In this document: positions 10,374 to 18,895 of the stretch, one piece after another
Layout: the number at the start of each line of letters is the position of its first letter
Position numbering within the stretch: position 1 is the first letter of the stretch
Assembly: GCF_900091955.1 (NCBI RefSeq)
Contig: NZ_FMDF01000169.1
Coordinates: 1 to 41,573, forward strand
DNA: 41,573 nucleotides
Direction: 5' to 3'
From: Streptomyces sp. Ncost-T10-10d
GTDB taxonomy: Bacteria; Actinomycetota; Actinomycetes; Streptomycetales; Streptomycetaceae
Notes under the pieces: model-generated
The model's input: only the letters and a program-made list of their open reading frames with translations
Told to the model about the DNA's origin: nothing
The model's database searches: none
Program-made: the position numbers and the translations under genes

Positions 10374-10540
10374 AATCGGTGGATCCGTATGGGTCCTGGC
10401 CGGGCCTTGGTCACTCCGCGGGGTGATTTCGGTATCGGTTCGCTTACAGACGGCAACTTCCCTGTCTCTGCCGCAGTCAGTTGTGGGAGAGACAGAACAG
10501 ACAGACGAACCTTGCTACGGAGCGATTCCGGGGAGCGCAT

Positions 10541-10864
10541 ATGCACATCAGGGGCGACCACGCCGAGCTGGTCGTCGGGGGCCGCCTCGACGTCCGAAGC
10601 GCGGCGGACGCCCGTACGGCCCTGCACGCGGCCCTCGACAACGGCGTCGGTGACCTGGTGCTCGACCTGACCGAGCTGGATTCCTGGGACGCCACCGGGC
10701 TCGGCGTCATCATGGGTGCACACCGCAGGGCCGGTCGGGCCGGGCGGCGGCTGGTCCTCCGTGGCGTGCCGCCGCAGATGCAGCGCCTGCTGGTGGCGAC
10801 CCGGCTGCACCGCATTCTGGCCATCGAGGGCGGAATCGCCGCAGATTCCCTGCCGCGCGTGTAG
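10541..10864 (+). CDS. STAS-domain anti-sigma factor antagonist-like protein
   Basis: 107-residue single STAS domain protein of the anti-anti-sigma family, whose members bind and are phosphorylated by anti-sigma kinases. Core motifs are the strand AELVVGGRLDVRSAADARTAL and the phosphorylation loop LDSWDATGLGVIMGAHRRA. The residue at the usual phospho-serine position is Thr (T52, in DATGLG) rather than Ser. ATG 10541 is chosen because GGGGAG (10530-10535) is well spaced; the frame stays open 20 codons further upstream without a better site. No kinase or sigma gene is adjacent, so its partner is encoded elsewhere. Confidence 0.9.
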   Translation: MHIRGDHAELVVGGRLDVRSAADARTALHAALDNGVGDLVLDLTELDSWDATGLGVIMGAHRRAGRAGRRLVLRGVPPQMQRLLVATRLHRILAIEGGIAADSLPRV

Positions 10865-11113
10865 GGCTTGTCCGGCCCCGACCCGGTGGGCGGGCTCTGA
10901 CCGTGTGGCGCGGCCGAAGGTGCACAATCCGCACGAGAAAGTGCGCTTCGGACGGCTTGGCCCCCCGACTGTGTGCGGGCACCGCGCGACGGTCTAGGGT
11001 TCGGCCGTCCGCCGATTGACGATCCCACCAGGCGGACACCGGACCAGAAGCGACAGCGGGGCGTGCGAGGCCGGGAGGGGCAATCGTGCGCGACGCGTCT
11101 GGGGGCTTTGGCG

Positions 11114-13623
11114 ATGGACCCGACACACCGGGGGCCGGAAGAGTACGGCCGGGACAACGACAGCTTCGGTGAGGGAACCGGCCGACGGCGGCCGTCCAGC
11201 GACCCGTCCCCGAGCTCTCAGCTCCGTTCGAGCAGGGGAGGCCCCATCACTCCGGAGTTCGGTCAGCAGACGTCACAACAGGCGCGCGTCGTCCGGCTCA
11301 TATCGGGTGACTACCTCCTCACCGTCAACCCGGTCGACGGCAGCGAGGTCGAGCTGTGCCCGCCGGGGGAGCAGCCCGATCCGCCGGTCCGGCGCACCGC
11401 GGCCGAGCGCGCCGACCGCGAACGCGCCACCGCACCGCCCGTGCCGCCGGGGCCGCCCGCCCCCAGCTGCCCCTCCTGGAGCGGGCGGAAGAGCGTGAAC
11501 GGCTGGCACGCCTGCTGGCCCGCGGCCGCTCGGTGCGGCTCACCGGACCGGCCGGATCCGGCCGTACGGCACTGCTGAACGCCGTCGCCGCCGACTGCGC
11601 GGACCTCGCACCGGACGGAGTCGTACGGCTCTCCGGCTACAAGCGGACCGTCACCGACCTGCTGTACGGGCTCTTCGAGGCCGTCCATGACGCGCAGCTG
11701 CACCGGCCCGACCGCGCGGGTCTCCTCGAAAAGGTCCGGAGCATCGGCGCCGTCGTCGTACTCGACGACCTGGAATTCGGCGGGGCCGCCCTGGACGAGC
11801 TGCTCGACGCCACTCCGGAGTGCGCCTTCCTGTTCGCGACGACTCCGGATGTCGCCGCACCCACCCCGGACTCGCACCTCGAAGAGGTCTTCCTCGCGGG
11901 CCTCGGCCGCAGCTCCTCCGTCGACCTGCTGGAGCGGGTCGTCGAGCGTCCGCTCACCGAGGAGGAGGCGAACTGGGCGGGAGACCTCTGGTTCGAGTCC
12001 GAAGGGCTGCCGCTGCGCTTCGTCCAGGCGGGCGCCCTGCTGCGCCAGCGCGACATGCTGCGCACCGACCCCGACGCGTACAGCGGCCTCGAAATCCGGT
12101 CCCTCGACGCACCCTTCGGGCACGACGAGGACGTCGACGGAGTCCATATACCGCTGCCCAGCCTCGGCGAGGGCGCGGCGCCCGCAGCGCTGCTCGCCTC
12201 ACGGCTGAGCGGGCCCGCCCGCGACACCCTGCGCTTCGCGGTCGCGCTCGGCGGCGAGGTGCCGCACCAGGCACATCTGCCCGCGCTCGTGGGGGACACC
12301 CACGCCGATGCCGCGCTCGGTGAACTGGCCGGCTGCGGACTGCTGTCCCCGGCCGGTCCCCGCTACCGGCTGGCCGCCGGAGTCCTCGCCCAGCTGGAGG
12401 CCGCCGGATACGGCGACGACAGCATCGACCGGGCCCGGACGGCGGCCCAGCACTATGCCTGGTGGACCGGGCACCCCTCGGTCACCCCCGCACGGGCGAC
12501 CGCAGAGGCCGACGCGGTCGTCGCGGCGATGGCACAGCTCGTCCCCGGCGACGGGGCGGGGCAGACCAGCGTGGCCGTGCTGCTGGCCCGCAGCGCCTCC
12601 CCGGCCTTCGCGGCAGGACTCCACTGGGGTGCCTGGGAGAGGGTCCTGCGGATCGGCCAGGAGGCGGCCAGGATCGCCGGAGAGGTCGCCGAAGAGGCGT
12701 ACTTCCACCATGAGTTGGGCGTCCTCGCACTCTGCACCGGCAATCCGGACCGGGCCAGGGCGGAGCTGGAGACCTCGATCAGCATGCGCGGGGCGCTCGC
12801 CGACAAGTCGGGCGCGGTGGCCGGACGACGCGCGCTCGCCCTGGTCGAGGACCGCTCCGGCGGTCCGCTGCCCGGCGGACCTGTCCCGGTGGGCGATGAC
12901 GTGCCGGCCGCGCGGTACGAGGAGCCGGTGCCGCCGCCCGTCGGCCCGACGGCGGCCGTGACGCAGACGCTGTCACGGCCGTACGAGGACGCCACCGCGG
13001 TGATATCCCGGCAGGGCGCCCCCGCAGCCGCCTCAGGTGCGCGGGGAGGCCGTTTCGGAGCGCTGGGCGGGGCCCGGCGCAATCTGGTCGCGGCGGGCGT
13101 GGGCGTCCTCCTGGCCGGTGTGCTCGGCACCGTGGTGGTGCTGGGGATGCCATCGGGCGACGCCCAGGGGAATCCGGGTGTCACGACCGAGCAGCCGGCG
13201 GGCCAGGACGACAGCGTGGACGGGGGCCCGGCCGACGGACCGACGGACGGCTCGACCCCCGGAGACACGGCGTCCGGCGGCAGCGCGGTGACGCCGGGTC
13301 CGTCGGGCAGCCAGGCCACGCCAGGCGCGAGCGGTACGCCGTCCACGGACTCGACGGGGCCGAGCAACACGCCGTCGTCGGACACACCGTCCAGCGACAA
13401 GCCGTCGTCGGGCAAGCCGACCAAGTCGTCCAGCCCGACGAAGTCGTCCACGCCGACGAAGTCGAGCAGCCCGAGCCCCACTCCGACGGAGACCGACTCC
13501 CCGGACCCGACGGACTCGGCAACCGAGACCCCGCCTACGTCGCCGAACACCTCCGACTCGGCGAGCGGGCCTTCTTCGTCGTCAGCGGCGGCCAGTGCGG
13601 ACAGCAGTCCGACCGTGGCCTGA
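11114..13623 (+). pseudogene. NTPase-like membrane protein with Ser/Thr/Pro-rich tail, split by a frameshift
   Basis: Two frames join to give one protein of about 835 residues, matching what I recall of SCO5387-like ATP/GTP-binding proteins. Frame A (from ATG 11114, closing at 11578) gives MDPTHRGPEEYG...ARVVRLISGDYLLTVNPVDGSE...PPVPPGPPAP. Frame B continues QLPLLERAEERERLARLLARGRSVRLTGP to 13623. The switch is at the C5 run 11460-11464; one more C would restore the frame. Later features are a P-loop-like GPAGSGRTALL, in which Arg replaces the usual Lys, a Walker B-like VVVLDDLEF, a helical region, one transmembrane helix (13082-13147) and about 150 Ser/Thr/Pro/Gly-rich residues, presumably outside the cell. 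Either a real inactivation or a sequencing error. Function unknown. Confidence 0.78.
11207..11247 (+). repeat. Dispersed short repeat, copy inside a coding region
   Basis: TCCCCGAGCTCTCAGCTCCG followed by TTCGAGCAGGGGAGGCCCCAT is nearly identical to the repeat in the scy leader at 25799-25877. Here it falls within the N-terminal part of the split NTPase-like gene and is read in frame as a short Ser/Arg/Gly-rich stretch (SPSSQLRSSRGGPI). Confidence 0.8.
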
Positions 13624-13633
13624 ACGGAGCACT

Positions 13634-13670
13634 GCGGGCGCCGGACGGGCCATGCACGTCCGGCGCCCGC
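13634..13670. terminator. Convergent hairpin terminator
   Basis: Perfect 14-bp stem GCGGGCGCCGGACG (13634-13647) / CGTCCGGCGCCCGC (13657-13670) with a 9-base loop. It sits between the NTPase-like gene and nucS, which converge. No T-tract, as is common in GC-rich genomes. Confidence 0.82.
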
Positions 13671-13676
13671 CGAACG

Positions 13677-14348
13677 TCAGAACAGGCGCAGCTTGTCGTC
13701 CTCGATGCCGCGCAGCGCGTCGTAGTCGAGCACCACACAGCCGATCCCGCGGTCCGTCGCCAGCACCCGCGCCTGCGGCTTGATCTCCTGCGCCGCGAAG
13801 ATGCCCTTCACGGGGGCGAGGTGGGGATCGCGGTTGAGCAGCTCCAGATAGCGGGTCAGCTGCTCCACGCCGTCGATGTCGCCGCGCCGCTTCAGCTCCA
13901 CGGCCACGGTCTGGCCGTCGGCGTCCCGGCACAGGATGTCGACCGGTCCGATGGCGGTGAAGTACTCACGGCGGATGAGGGTGTAGCCCTCGCCGAGTGT
14001 CTCGATCCGGTCAGCGAGGAGTTCCTGCAGATGTGCTTCGACGCCGTCCTTGATGAGGCCCGGGTCGACACCCAGCTCATGGGACGAGTCATGGAGGATT
14101 TCCTCCATCGTGATGATCAGTTTCTCGCCCGCTTTGTTGACCACGGTCCAGACGCCCGCGGTGTCGTCGGCGCCCTCCTTGAGGGTGCAGGGCGGTGACA
14201 TCCAGTTGAGGGGTTTGTACGCCCTGTCGTCGGCGTGGATCGACACGCTCCCGTCCGCCTTCACCAGGATCAGACGGGGAGCGGAGGGCAGGTGGGCCGT
14301 GAGCCGGCCGGCGTAGTCCACGGAGCAGCGGGCGATGACGAGACGCAT
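13677..14348 (-). CDS. nucS: Mismatch-specific endonuclease NucS (EndoMS)
   Basis: 223-residue NucS/EndoMS nuclease, which cuts both strands at mismatches and gives actinobacteria, lacking MutS/MutL, their mismatch correction. The N-terminal dimerisation and DNA-binding domain begins MRLVIARCSVDYAGRL. The C-terminal RecB-like nuclease domain carries the catalytic residues D137 (in GPVDIL), E151 and K153 (in VAVELKRRG). The last residues, DKLRLF, match the sliding-clamp-binding tail known for this family. ATG 14348 is preferred to an in-frame TTG three codons upstream. The gene is complete and the active site intact. Confidence 0.96.
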   Translation of the reverse strand: MRLVIARCSVDYAGRLTAHLPSAPRLILVKADGSVSIHADDRAYKPLNWMSPPCTLKEGADDTAGVWTVVNKAGEKLIITMEEILHDSSHELGVDPGLIKDGVEAHLQELLADRIETLGEGYTLIRREYFTAIGPVDILCRDADGQTVAVELKRRGDIDGVEQLTRYLELLNRDPHLAPVKGIFAAQEIKPQARVLATDRGIGCVVLDYDALRGIEDDKLRLF

Positions 14349-14610
14349 GGTCGGCAACGCTACTCGACGACGGGTGCTCCACGCGATTCTCCCTCCGCCG
14401 CCCTTCCGGGCCCCGGACCGGGGTCCCAGGGGCTTGCCCCTCTTTGCTCCCCTTCGTTATTGGCCGGTTGTGTTCCCAATCTCCTGGTGCGGCCAGGACT
14501 GCACCCTTACCGTGGAAGCAGGAGGTCGCCGTCTGTGCACGCTGCGTCGCCGTCCTCCTTCCCTGCCCGTAAGGCCCCGGCCCGGCGTCGGGGTCGCGAG
14601 AGGAGAACCC

Positions 14611-15003
14611 ATGTCGCTCGACGTCTCACCGGCGCTGTTGGAACAGGCCGAGCGAGGCGAGGTCGACGAAGCCGACTTCGTCGACTGCGTCCGGACCTCC
14701 CTGCCCTACGCATGGGAGATGATCAGCTCTCTGGTGGCTCAGCTGAAGGTCGACGGCGGACAGTTCGCCGACAACCAGACGCCCCCGCCGGACGAGCAGG
14801 CACGTGGTCAGCTGCTGCGCGCGCTCGCGAGTGATGCGATACGTGGCGCTCTGCAGCGGCACTTCGGGGTGCGTCTGGCATTCCAGAACTGCCACCGCGT
14901 CGCGGTGTTCCCGCTGGACGCCTCGGTCGACGAGCGTCTGGCCCGCTTCACCTCGGTGAGGGGCCAGTTGCTCAATCAGTCGCCCGAACTACGGGACTGC
15001 TAA
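14611..15003 (+). CDS. SCO5389 family protein, function unknown
   Basis: 130-residue soluble protein conserved in Streptomyces beside nucS and known only as the SCO5389 family. ATG 14611 is supported by AGAGGAG six bases upstream. The sequence is acidic and mostly helical (SPALLEQAERGEVDEADFVDCVRTSLPYAWEMIS), with a second half VRLAFQNCHRVAVFPLDASVDERLARFTSVRGQLLNQSPELRDC. It has three cysteines, no signal peptide and no membrane helix. Its stop codon overlaps the end of the oppositely oriented oxidoreductase gene by four bases. No enzymatic motif is visible. Confidence 0.88.
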   Translation: MSLDVSPALLEQAERGEVDEADFVDCVRTSLPYAWEMISSLVAQLKVDGGQFADNQTPPPDEQARGQLLRALASDAIRGALQRHFGVRLAFQNCHRVAVFPLDASVDERLARFTSVRGQLLNQSPELRDC

Positions 15004-16124
15004 ACGCTTCTGCTGCCGTTCCGGGCCGCAGGAGGTGCAACTGGCTCCGGGACGGCAGCCCCCGTACCTCTTACGACTGCTTGTGTGAGCAGCGGCAGTA
15101 CTTCGGTGCCCAGCCGCGCTACGTTCTCCTCCGTGGCCGCCAGATCTCCCGAACCCTCCACCAGGAGCGCGAAGCGGGTGATGCCTGTCCGCTCGGCGGT
15201 GGCGGCGAGCCGGTCGGCCGCGAGCCGGGGCGGTCCCACCGGGTGAAGGCCGCACAGCAGCTCCGTATAGGCGACCGGGTCGCGCATCACCCGGTGTCGG
15301 CCGTCGACCGTCACATGGGCGTCCAGGCCCTGTCGCAGCCAGCCCGGCATCGCCTTCACGAGCGTCTCCACGGCGTCCTCGGCACGGTCGGCGATCTGGG
15401 CCACTCCGGCAGACACGTGTCCGGCCTCCCGGACGCTCTCGGGCGAGCGGCCCGCGGCGAGGGCGGCGGAGCGCCACAGGGCGACCATCTCGGCCTTCTC
15501 CTCGTCCCCGCAATGCATACCGAGCAGCATCGGCAGACCGTTCTGTGCGGCGAGCCGCACCGTCTTCGGCGAGGTGCACGCGACGATGACCTCGGGACCG
15601 CCGGGGCTCTCGCCGCCGTCCACGTCGAGCAGCTCGTCGGCCCGGGGGACCACCGCCACCTCGCGGAAGCCGTACCGCTCCCCGCTCCCCGCCACGCGGG
15701 GTTTGCCCAGCCAGTCGAGCAGCAGTTCCAGGGACTCCGGGAAGCCCTTCTCGTACGCCTCCAGGCCTCCTCCGAACACCTCCAGATCCACCCAGGGGCC
15801 GCCCCGGCCGACGCCGAGCGTGAACCTGCCGCCGCTGGTGAGATGGAGCAGCGCGGCCTGTTCGCCCAGCGCGACCGGGTGCTGGGTCGGCAGCACGCTC
15901 ACAGCCGTACCCACCCGGATCCTCCGGGTGCGGCCGAGCAGCAGCGCGGCCAGGGTGACGGCGGACGGGCAGACCCCGTACGGCACGAAATGATGTTCTG
16001 CCAGCCAGACCGAGTCGAGCCCGGATTCCTCCGCGACCTCGGTGGACCGGATCGCGCGATGCAGCGCTTCTCCCGGCCCCTGTCCCGGAAACTGGGCTGC
16101 CAGTACGAACGTTCCCACACGCAT
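15000..16124 (-). CDS. LLM-class (luciferase-like) flavin-dependent oxidoreductase
   Basis: 374-residue member of the bacterial luciferase-like monooxygenase superfamily, a TIM barrel using reduced FMN or F420. Typical elements are the N-terminal strand MRVGTFVLAAQFPGQ, SGLDSVWLAEHHFVPYG, LLLGRTRRIRVGTAVSVLPTQHPVALGEQAALL and GRFTLGVGRGGPWVDLEVFG. The mid-region VIVACTSPKTVRLAAQNGLPMLLG also fits. ATG 16124 is chosen because a strong AAGGAGG lies 9 bases upstream; an in-frame TTG two codons earlier is too close to it. The substrate and the choice of cofactor cannot be decided. It is monocistronic. Confidence 0.93.
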   Translation of the reverse strand: MRVGTFVLAAQFPGQGPGEALHRAIRSTEVAEESGLDSVWLAEHHFVPYGVCPSAVTLAALLLGRTRRIRVGTAVSVLPTQHPVALGEQAALLHLTSGGRFTLGVGRGGPWVDLEVFGGGLEAYEKGFPESLELLLDWLGKPRVAGSGERYGFREVAVVPRADELLDVDGGESPGGPEVIVACTSPKTVRLAAQNGLPMLLGMHCGDEEKAEMVALWRSAALAAGRSPESVREAGHVSAGVAQIADRAEDAVETLVKAMPGWLRQGLDAHVTVDGRHRVMRDPVAYTELLCGLHPVGPPRLAADRLAATAERTGITRFALLVEGSGDLAATEENVARLGTEVLPLLTQAVVRGTGAAVPEPVAPPAARNGSRSV

Positions 16125-16334
16125 CGCCAATTACCTCCTTGCGGCCGACGCGGCTCTCCCCTACCGGCAACAACGCCTGACACGTGCCAAAGGCACGGTC
16201 CGGGGGCAGGTTGTTGCGATTTTCCGGTAACTCACCCCGTCCGGGACGCCGTCCTGTGCAGTGCGGGACACCTCGCTCGGCCAAATGGCCCTACGCTTGA
16301 CGGGAACTGCCCAGCCTGCCCCGTGAGGTGTCAC

Positions 16335-16664
16335 GTGTCCCCGCGCCGCAACCGCCCCCGAGGCGGCGAGAGTCCCCACGACAGCCCGACGGAGCCGGGG
16401 GCCCGCTACGGCGGCGGTGGACGCACCGAACAGTGGCAGGGCGAGGAGTGGTCGGTCCGCCCGGTCAGCGGCGCGAGCGCGGCCGGCAAGCGGTATCGCT
16501 GCCCCGGCTGCGACCAGGAGATCCCGTCCGGCGTCCCGCACATGGTGGCCTGGTCCGAGTACGGCGGGATCGACGACCGCAGGCACTGGCACAAGGCCTG
16601 CTGGAACGCGAAGGACCGCCGCACCACGCAGGTGCAGCGGTCCAGGAACGCGCCTCGCTACTGA
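16335..16664 (+). CDS. Small Cys/His-rich protein, possible zinc-binding (often labelled ATP/GTP-binding)
   Basis: 109-residue protein with a disordered basic N-terminus (SPRRNRPRGGESPHDSPTEPGARYGGGGR) and a compact C-terminal half. That half contains RYRCPGCDQEIPSGVPHMV and RRHWHKACWNAK. C56, C59, H69, H86 and C89 could make a zinc site. Databases often call this family ATP/GTP-binding, but no P-loop is present. GTG 16335 has GTGAGGTG just upstream. It converges with the ABC permease gene, 21 bases apart. Conserved in Streptomyces; function unknown. Confidence 0.85.
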   Translation: MSPRRNRPRGGESPHDSPTEPGARYGGGGRTEQWQGEEWSVRPVSGASAAGKRYRCPGCDQEIPSGVPHMVAWSEYGGIDDRRHWHKACWNAKDRRTTQVQRSRNAPRY

Positions 16665-16685
16665 GCTCCGGCTGCTGGTGACCGG

Positions 16686-17558
16686 TCAGACGTCGCGCTT
16701 CTCCAGCGACGCATAGGCACCGGCCAGAGCCACGGCCGTGACGCCGAGCATGATCCACAGCGGATCCCAGCCGGACGGCCCCGACCCGGTGACCGAGGTG
16801 TCGTAGAACGCGCTGAGCTGGCTGGGAATGGAGTACTCGAAGAGCGCCTGCCGCAGGTCGCTGAGCGAGTCCGAGAACATGAACATGGCCAGCACGAGCG
16901 GCAGCAGTACCACCCCGATCATGATCGTGATCGCACCCGCGGAGTGCCGGATGAGAGCGCCGATCGCGAGCGAGAGCAGGCCCAGCGTCGCGATGTAGAG
17001 GCCGACGCCGACAGTGGCGCGCAGCCAGGCGTCACCGGTGGGCGCCTTGCCGTCGAGCATGGCCGTGTGCAACGCGCCGACCACCGCGGTCGTCACGGTC
17101 GTGATGACGAAGGTGAGCAGGAAGAAGACGATCGCCTTCGCGGTCAGCACCCGAGCACGGCTGGGGCAGGCCGTCAGCGTCGTACGGATCATGCCGGTGC
17201 CGTACTCGGAGGCGATGGTCATCACGCCGAGCGTGATCACACAGATCGAACCGAGCAGCACCCCGAAGAAGCCGAAGCTGAGCACCGGCGTGTCGCCGAC
17301 GTTGGCGTCGGCGGTATTGACCGCGATCGCCGCAAGCAGGCCGAGGCCGAGGAGCAACACGATCATGACGCCGAGCGTCCACATGGTGGAACGCACCGAA
17401 CGGATCTTGGTCCACTCGGAGGCGAGGGCGTCGCCGAGGGTCGCGCGGCGCACCGGGATCGGTGAGGCGTAGAGCCCGGCCGGGGCGTCCTGCCGGGTCT
17501 GCTGCGGGACCGGGGCCTGCTGCTGGTACGGCGCCTGCGGGGTCGGCGGTGTGGTCAT
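16686..17558 (-). CDS. ABC-2 family transporter permease (system 1)
   Basis: 290-residue permease subunit. An N-terminal cytoplasmic tail of about 45 residues rich in Pro and Gln (MTTPPTPQAPYQQQAPVPQQ) precedes the family start SEWTKIRSVRSTMWTLGVMIVLLLGLGLLA. Five further helices follow, and the conserved SEYGTGMIRTTLTACPSRARVLTAKAI lies after the second helix. The protein ends ASLEKRDV. The ATG overlaps the stop of the upstream ATPase gene by four bases (ATGA), so the two subunits are coupled. The Pro/Gln-rich tail resembles the C-terminal tail of its ATPase partner. The substrate is unknown; the neighbours are the paralogous system 2 and the polar-growth genes. Confidence 0.93.
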   Translation of the reverse strand: MTTPPTPQAPYQQQAPVPQQTRQDAPAGLYASPIPVRRATLGDALASEWTKIRSVRSTMWTLGVMIVLLLGLGLLAAIAVNTADANVGDTPVLSFGFFGVLLGSICVITLGVMTIASEYGTGMIRTTLTACPSRARVLTAKAIVFFLLTFVITTVTTAVVGALHTAMLDGKAPTGDAWLRATVGVGLYIATLGLLSLAIGALIRHSAGAITIMIGVVLLPLVLAMFMFSDSLSDLRQALFEYSIPSQLSAFYDTSVTGSGPSGWDPLWIMLGVTAVALAGAYASLEKRDV

Positions 17559-18718
17559 CGGGCGTCCTCGCTGGTCTCGCGCTTGGTCAGGTCTGCGGGG
17601 GCTGCGGCGGGCGCCGCCTGGGCTGCAGGGGCCGGGGTGGCGGGCGCCGCCGGAGCTCCCGCGTACGGGTTCTGTCCGGGCGGCGGCGGGGCGTACCAGC
17701 CCTGCTGCGGCATCTCCGGCACCGGCGGCTGCGGCGCCCCGTGACCGGGCTGCTGCCCGTACCCTCCGTGCACCGGCTGCTGCAGCCCGGCCTTCTGGTC
17801 CACCGTCGAGCGGTAGTCCACGGCGCCCTGCGTCATCCGCATGTACGCCTCCTCGAGCGAGGCCTGGTGCGGCGAGAGCTCCCACAGCCGGACGTCCGAC
17901 TCGTGTGCCAGATCACTGATCCGCGGCAGCCGCAGACCGGTGATCCGCAGGGCCCCGTCCGGCTCCGACATGACCTGGCCGCCCGCCTCGGTGAGCGAGG
18001 CGGTCAGCTTCTCCCGCTGCTCCTGCGCACCGTCCGCGACCCGTACCCGGGCGAAGTCGGCCGAGTTGGCGGAGATGAAGTCCTTGACGCTCATGTCGGA
18101 GAGCAGCTGCCCGCGGCCGATCACGATCAGATGGTCGGCGGTGAGTGCCATTTCGCTCATCAGATGGCTGGACACGAAGACCGTACGGCCCTCCGACGCG
18201 AGCATCTTCATCAGATTGCGGACCCAGAGGATGCCCTCGGGGTCCAGACCGTTGACGGGCTCGTCGAAGAGCAGCACCTGCGGGTCGCCGAGCAGCGCCG
18301 CCGCGATGCCGAGCCGCTGGCCCATACCGAGCGAGAAGCCCTTGGACCGCTTCCGCGCGACGTCGTGGAGACCGACGACACCGAGCACCTCGTCGACGCG
18401 GGCGGCCGGGATGCCCGCGAGCTGGGCGAGCGAGAGGAGGTGATTACGGGCGCTGCGCCCGCCGTGCACCGCCTTCGCGTCCAGCAGCGCACCCACCTGC
18501 CGCGGAGCGTTCGGCAGACTGCGGAAGGGGTGGCCGCCGATCGTGACATGGCCGGAAGTCGGTCGGTCCAGGCCCAGCATCATGCGCATGGTGGTGGACT
18601 TGCCCGACCCATTGGGACCGAGGAATCCGGTGACGGCCCCCGGCCGCACCTGGAAGGAAAGGTTGTACACGGCCGTCTTCGCGCCGTAGCGCTTGGTCAG
18701 GCCGACTGCCTCGATCAT
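17555..18718 (-). CDS. ABC transporter ATP-binding protein with Pro/Ala-rich tail (system 1)
   Basis: 387-residue ABC ATPase. Walker A is GPNGSGKST (about 35-43), the signature is FSLGMGQRLGIAAALLGDP, Walker B is VLLFDEPVNGLDPEG and the switch region is VSSHLMSEMALTADH. After the nucleotide-binding domain (about 1-300) is a 90-residue low-complexity tail of Pro, Ala, Gln and Gly (examples PPPPGQNPYAGAPAAPA and PAAQAAPAAAPAD). It is a paralogue of the ATPase at 19709-20743, with a long identical DNA stretch at 18246-18321. A 205-base gap separates it from the upstream system 2 permease, so it may have its own promoter, though none is convincing. Confidence 0.93.
   Translation of the reverse strand: MIEAVGLTKRYGAKTAVYNLSFQVRPGAVTGFLGPNGSGKSTTMRMMLGLDRPTSGHVTIGGHPFRSLPNAPRQVGALLDAKAVHGGRSARNHLLSLAQLAGIPAARVDEVLGVVGLHDVARKRSKGFSLGMGQRLGIAAALLGDPQVLLFDEPVNGLDPEGILWVRNLMKMLASEGRTVFVSSHLMSEMALTADHLIVIGRGQLLSDMSVKDFISANSADFARVRVADGAQEQREKLTASLTEAGGQVMSEPDGALRITGLRLPRISDLAHESDVRLWELSPHQASLEEAYMRMTQGAVDYRSTVDQKAGLQQPVHGGYGQQPGHGAPQPPVPEMPQQGWYAPPPPGQNPYAGAPAAPATPAPAAQAAPAAAPADLTKRETSEDAR
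18246..18321 (-). repeat. 76-base tract identical to 20271-20346
   Basis: The segment encoding RLGIAAALLGDPQVLLFDEPVNGL in the system 1 ATPase is identical at all 76 bases, wobble positions included, to the matching segment of the system 2 ATPase. The flanks differ at many positions. Confidence 0.85.
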
Positions 18719-18895
18719 GCTTCAGCCCCATCGACTTCGTCTGTCGTCGGGGCCCAGGCCGTCCGGCCGCACGCCCCCCGTAAGAGTTAGGAGGATATCC
18801 AGGCCTTGACGGTTCCGGCCAAGTAGTCATGAGAGCGCATCGCCTTCCCGGCAGAGCGGACGGAGCGCTTCCGGGACGATCAGGTCTTGCGTCCA

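Noticed and set aside
13420..13480. Short repeats (AAGTCGTCCAGCCCGACG-like) considered as a CRISPR or VNTR array
   Set aside because: They encode the Thr-Lys-Ser-Ser-Ser/Thr-Pro repeats of the extracellular tail in frame, with no spacers.
14989..16284. A 431-codon minus-strand frame overlapping the luciferase-like gene
   Set aside because: Arg/Gly/Pro-rich shadow frame; the 15000-16124 frame has clear family motifs and a strong ribosome site.
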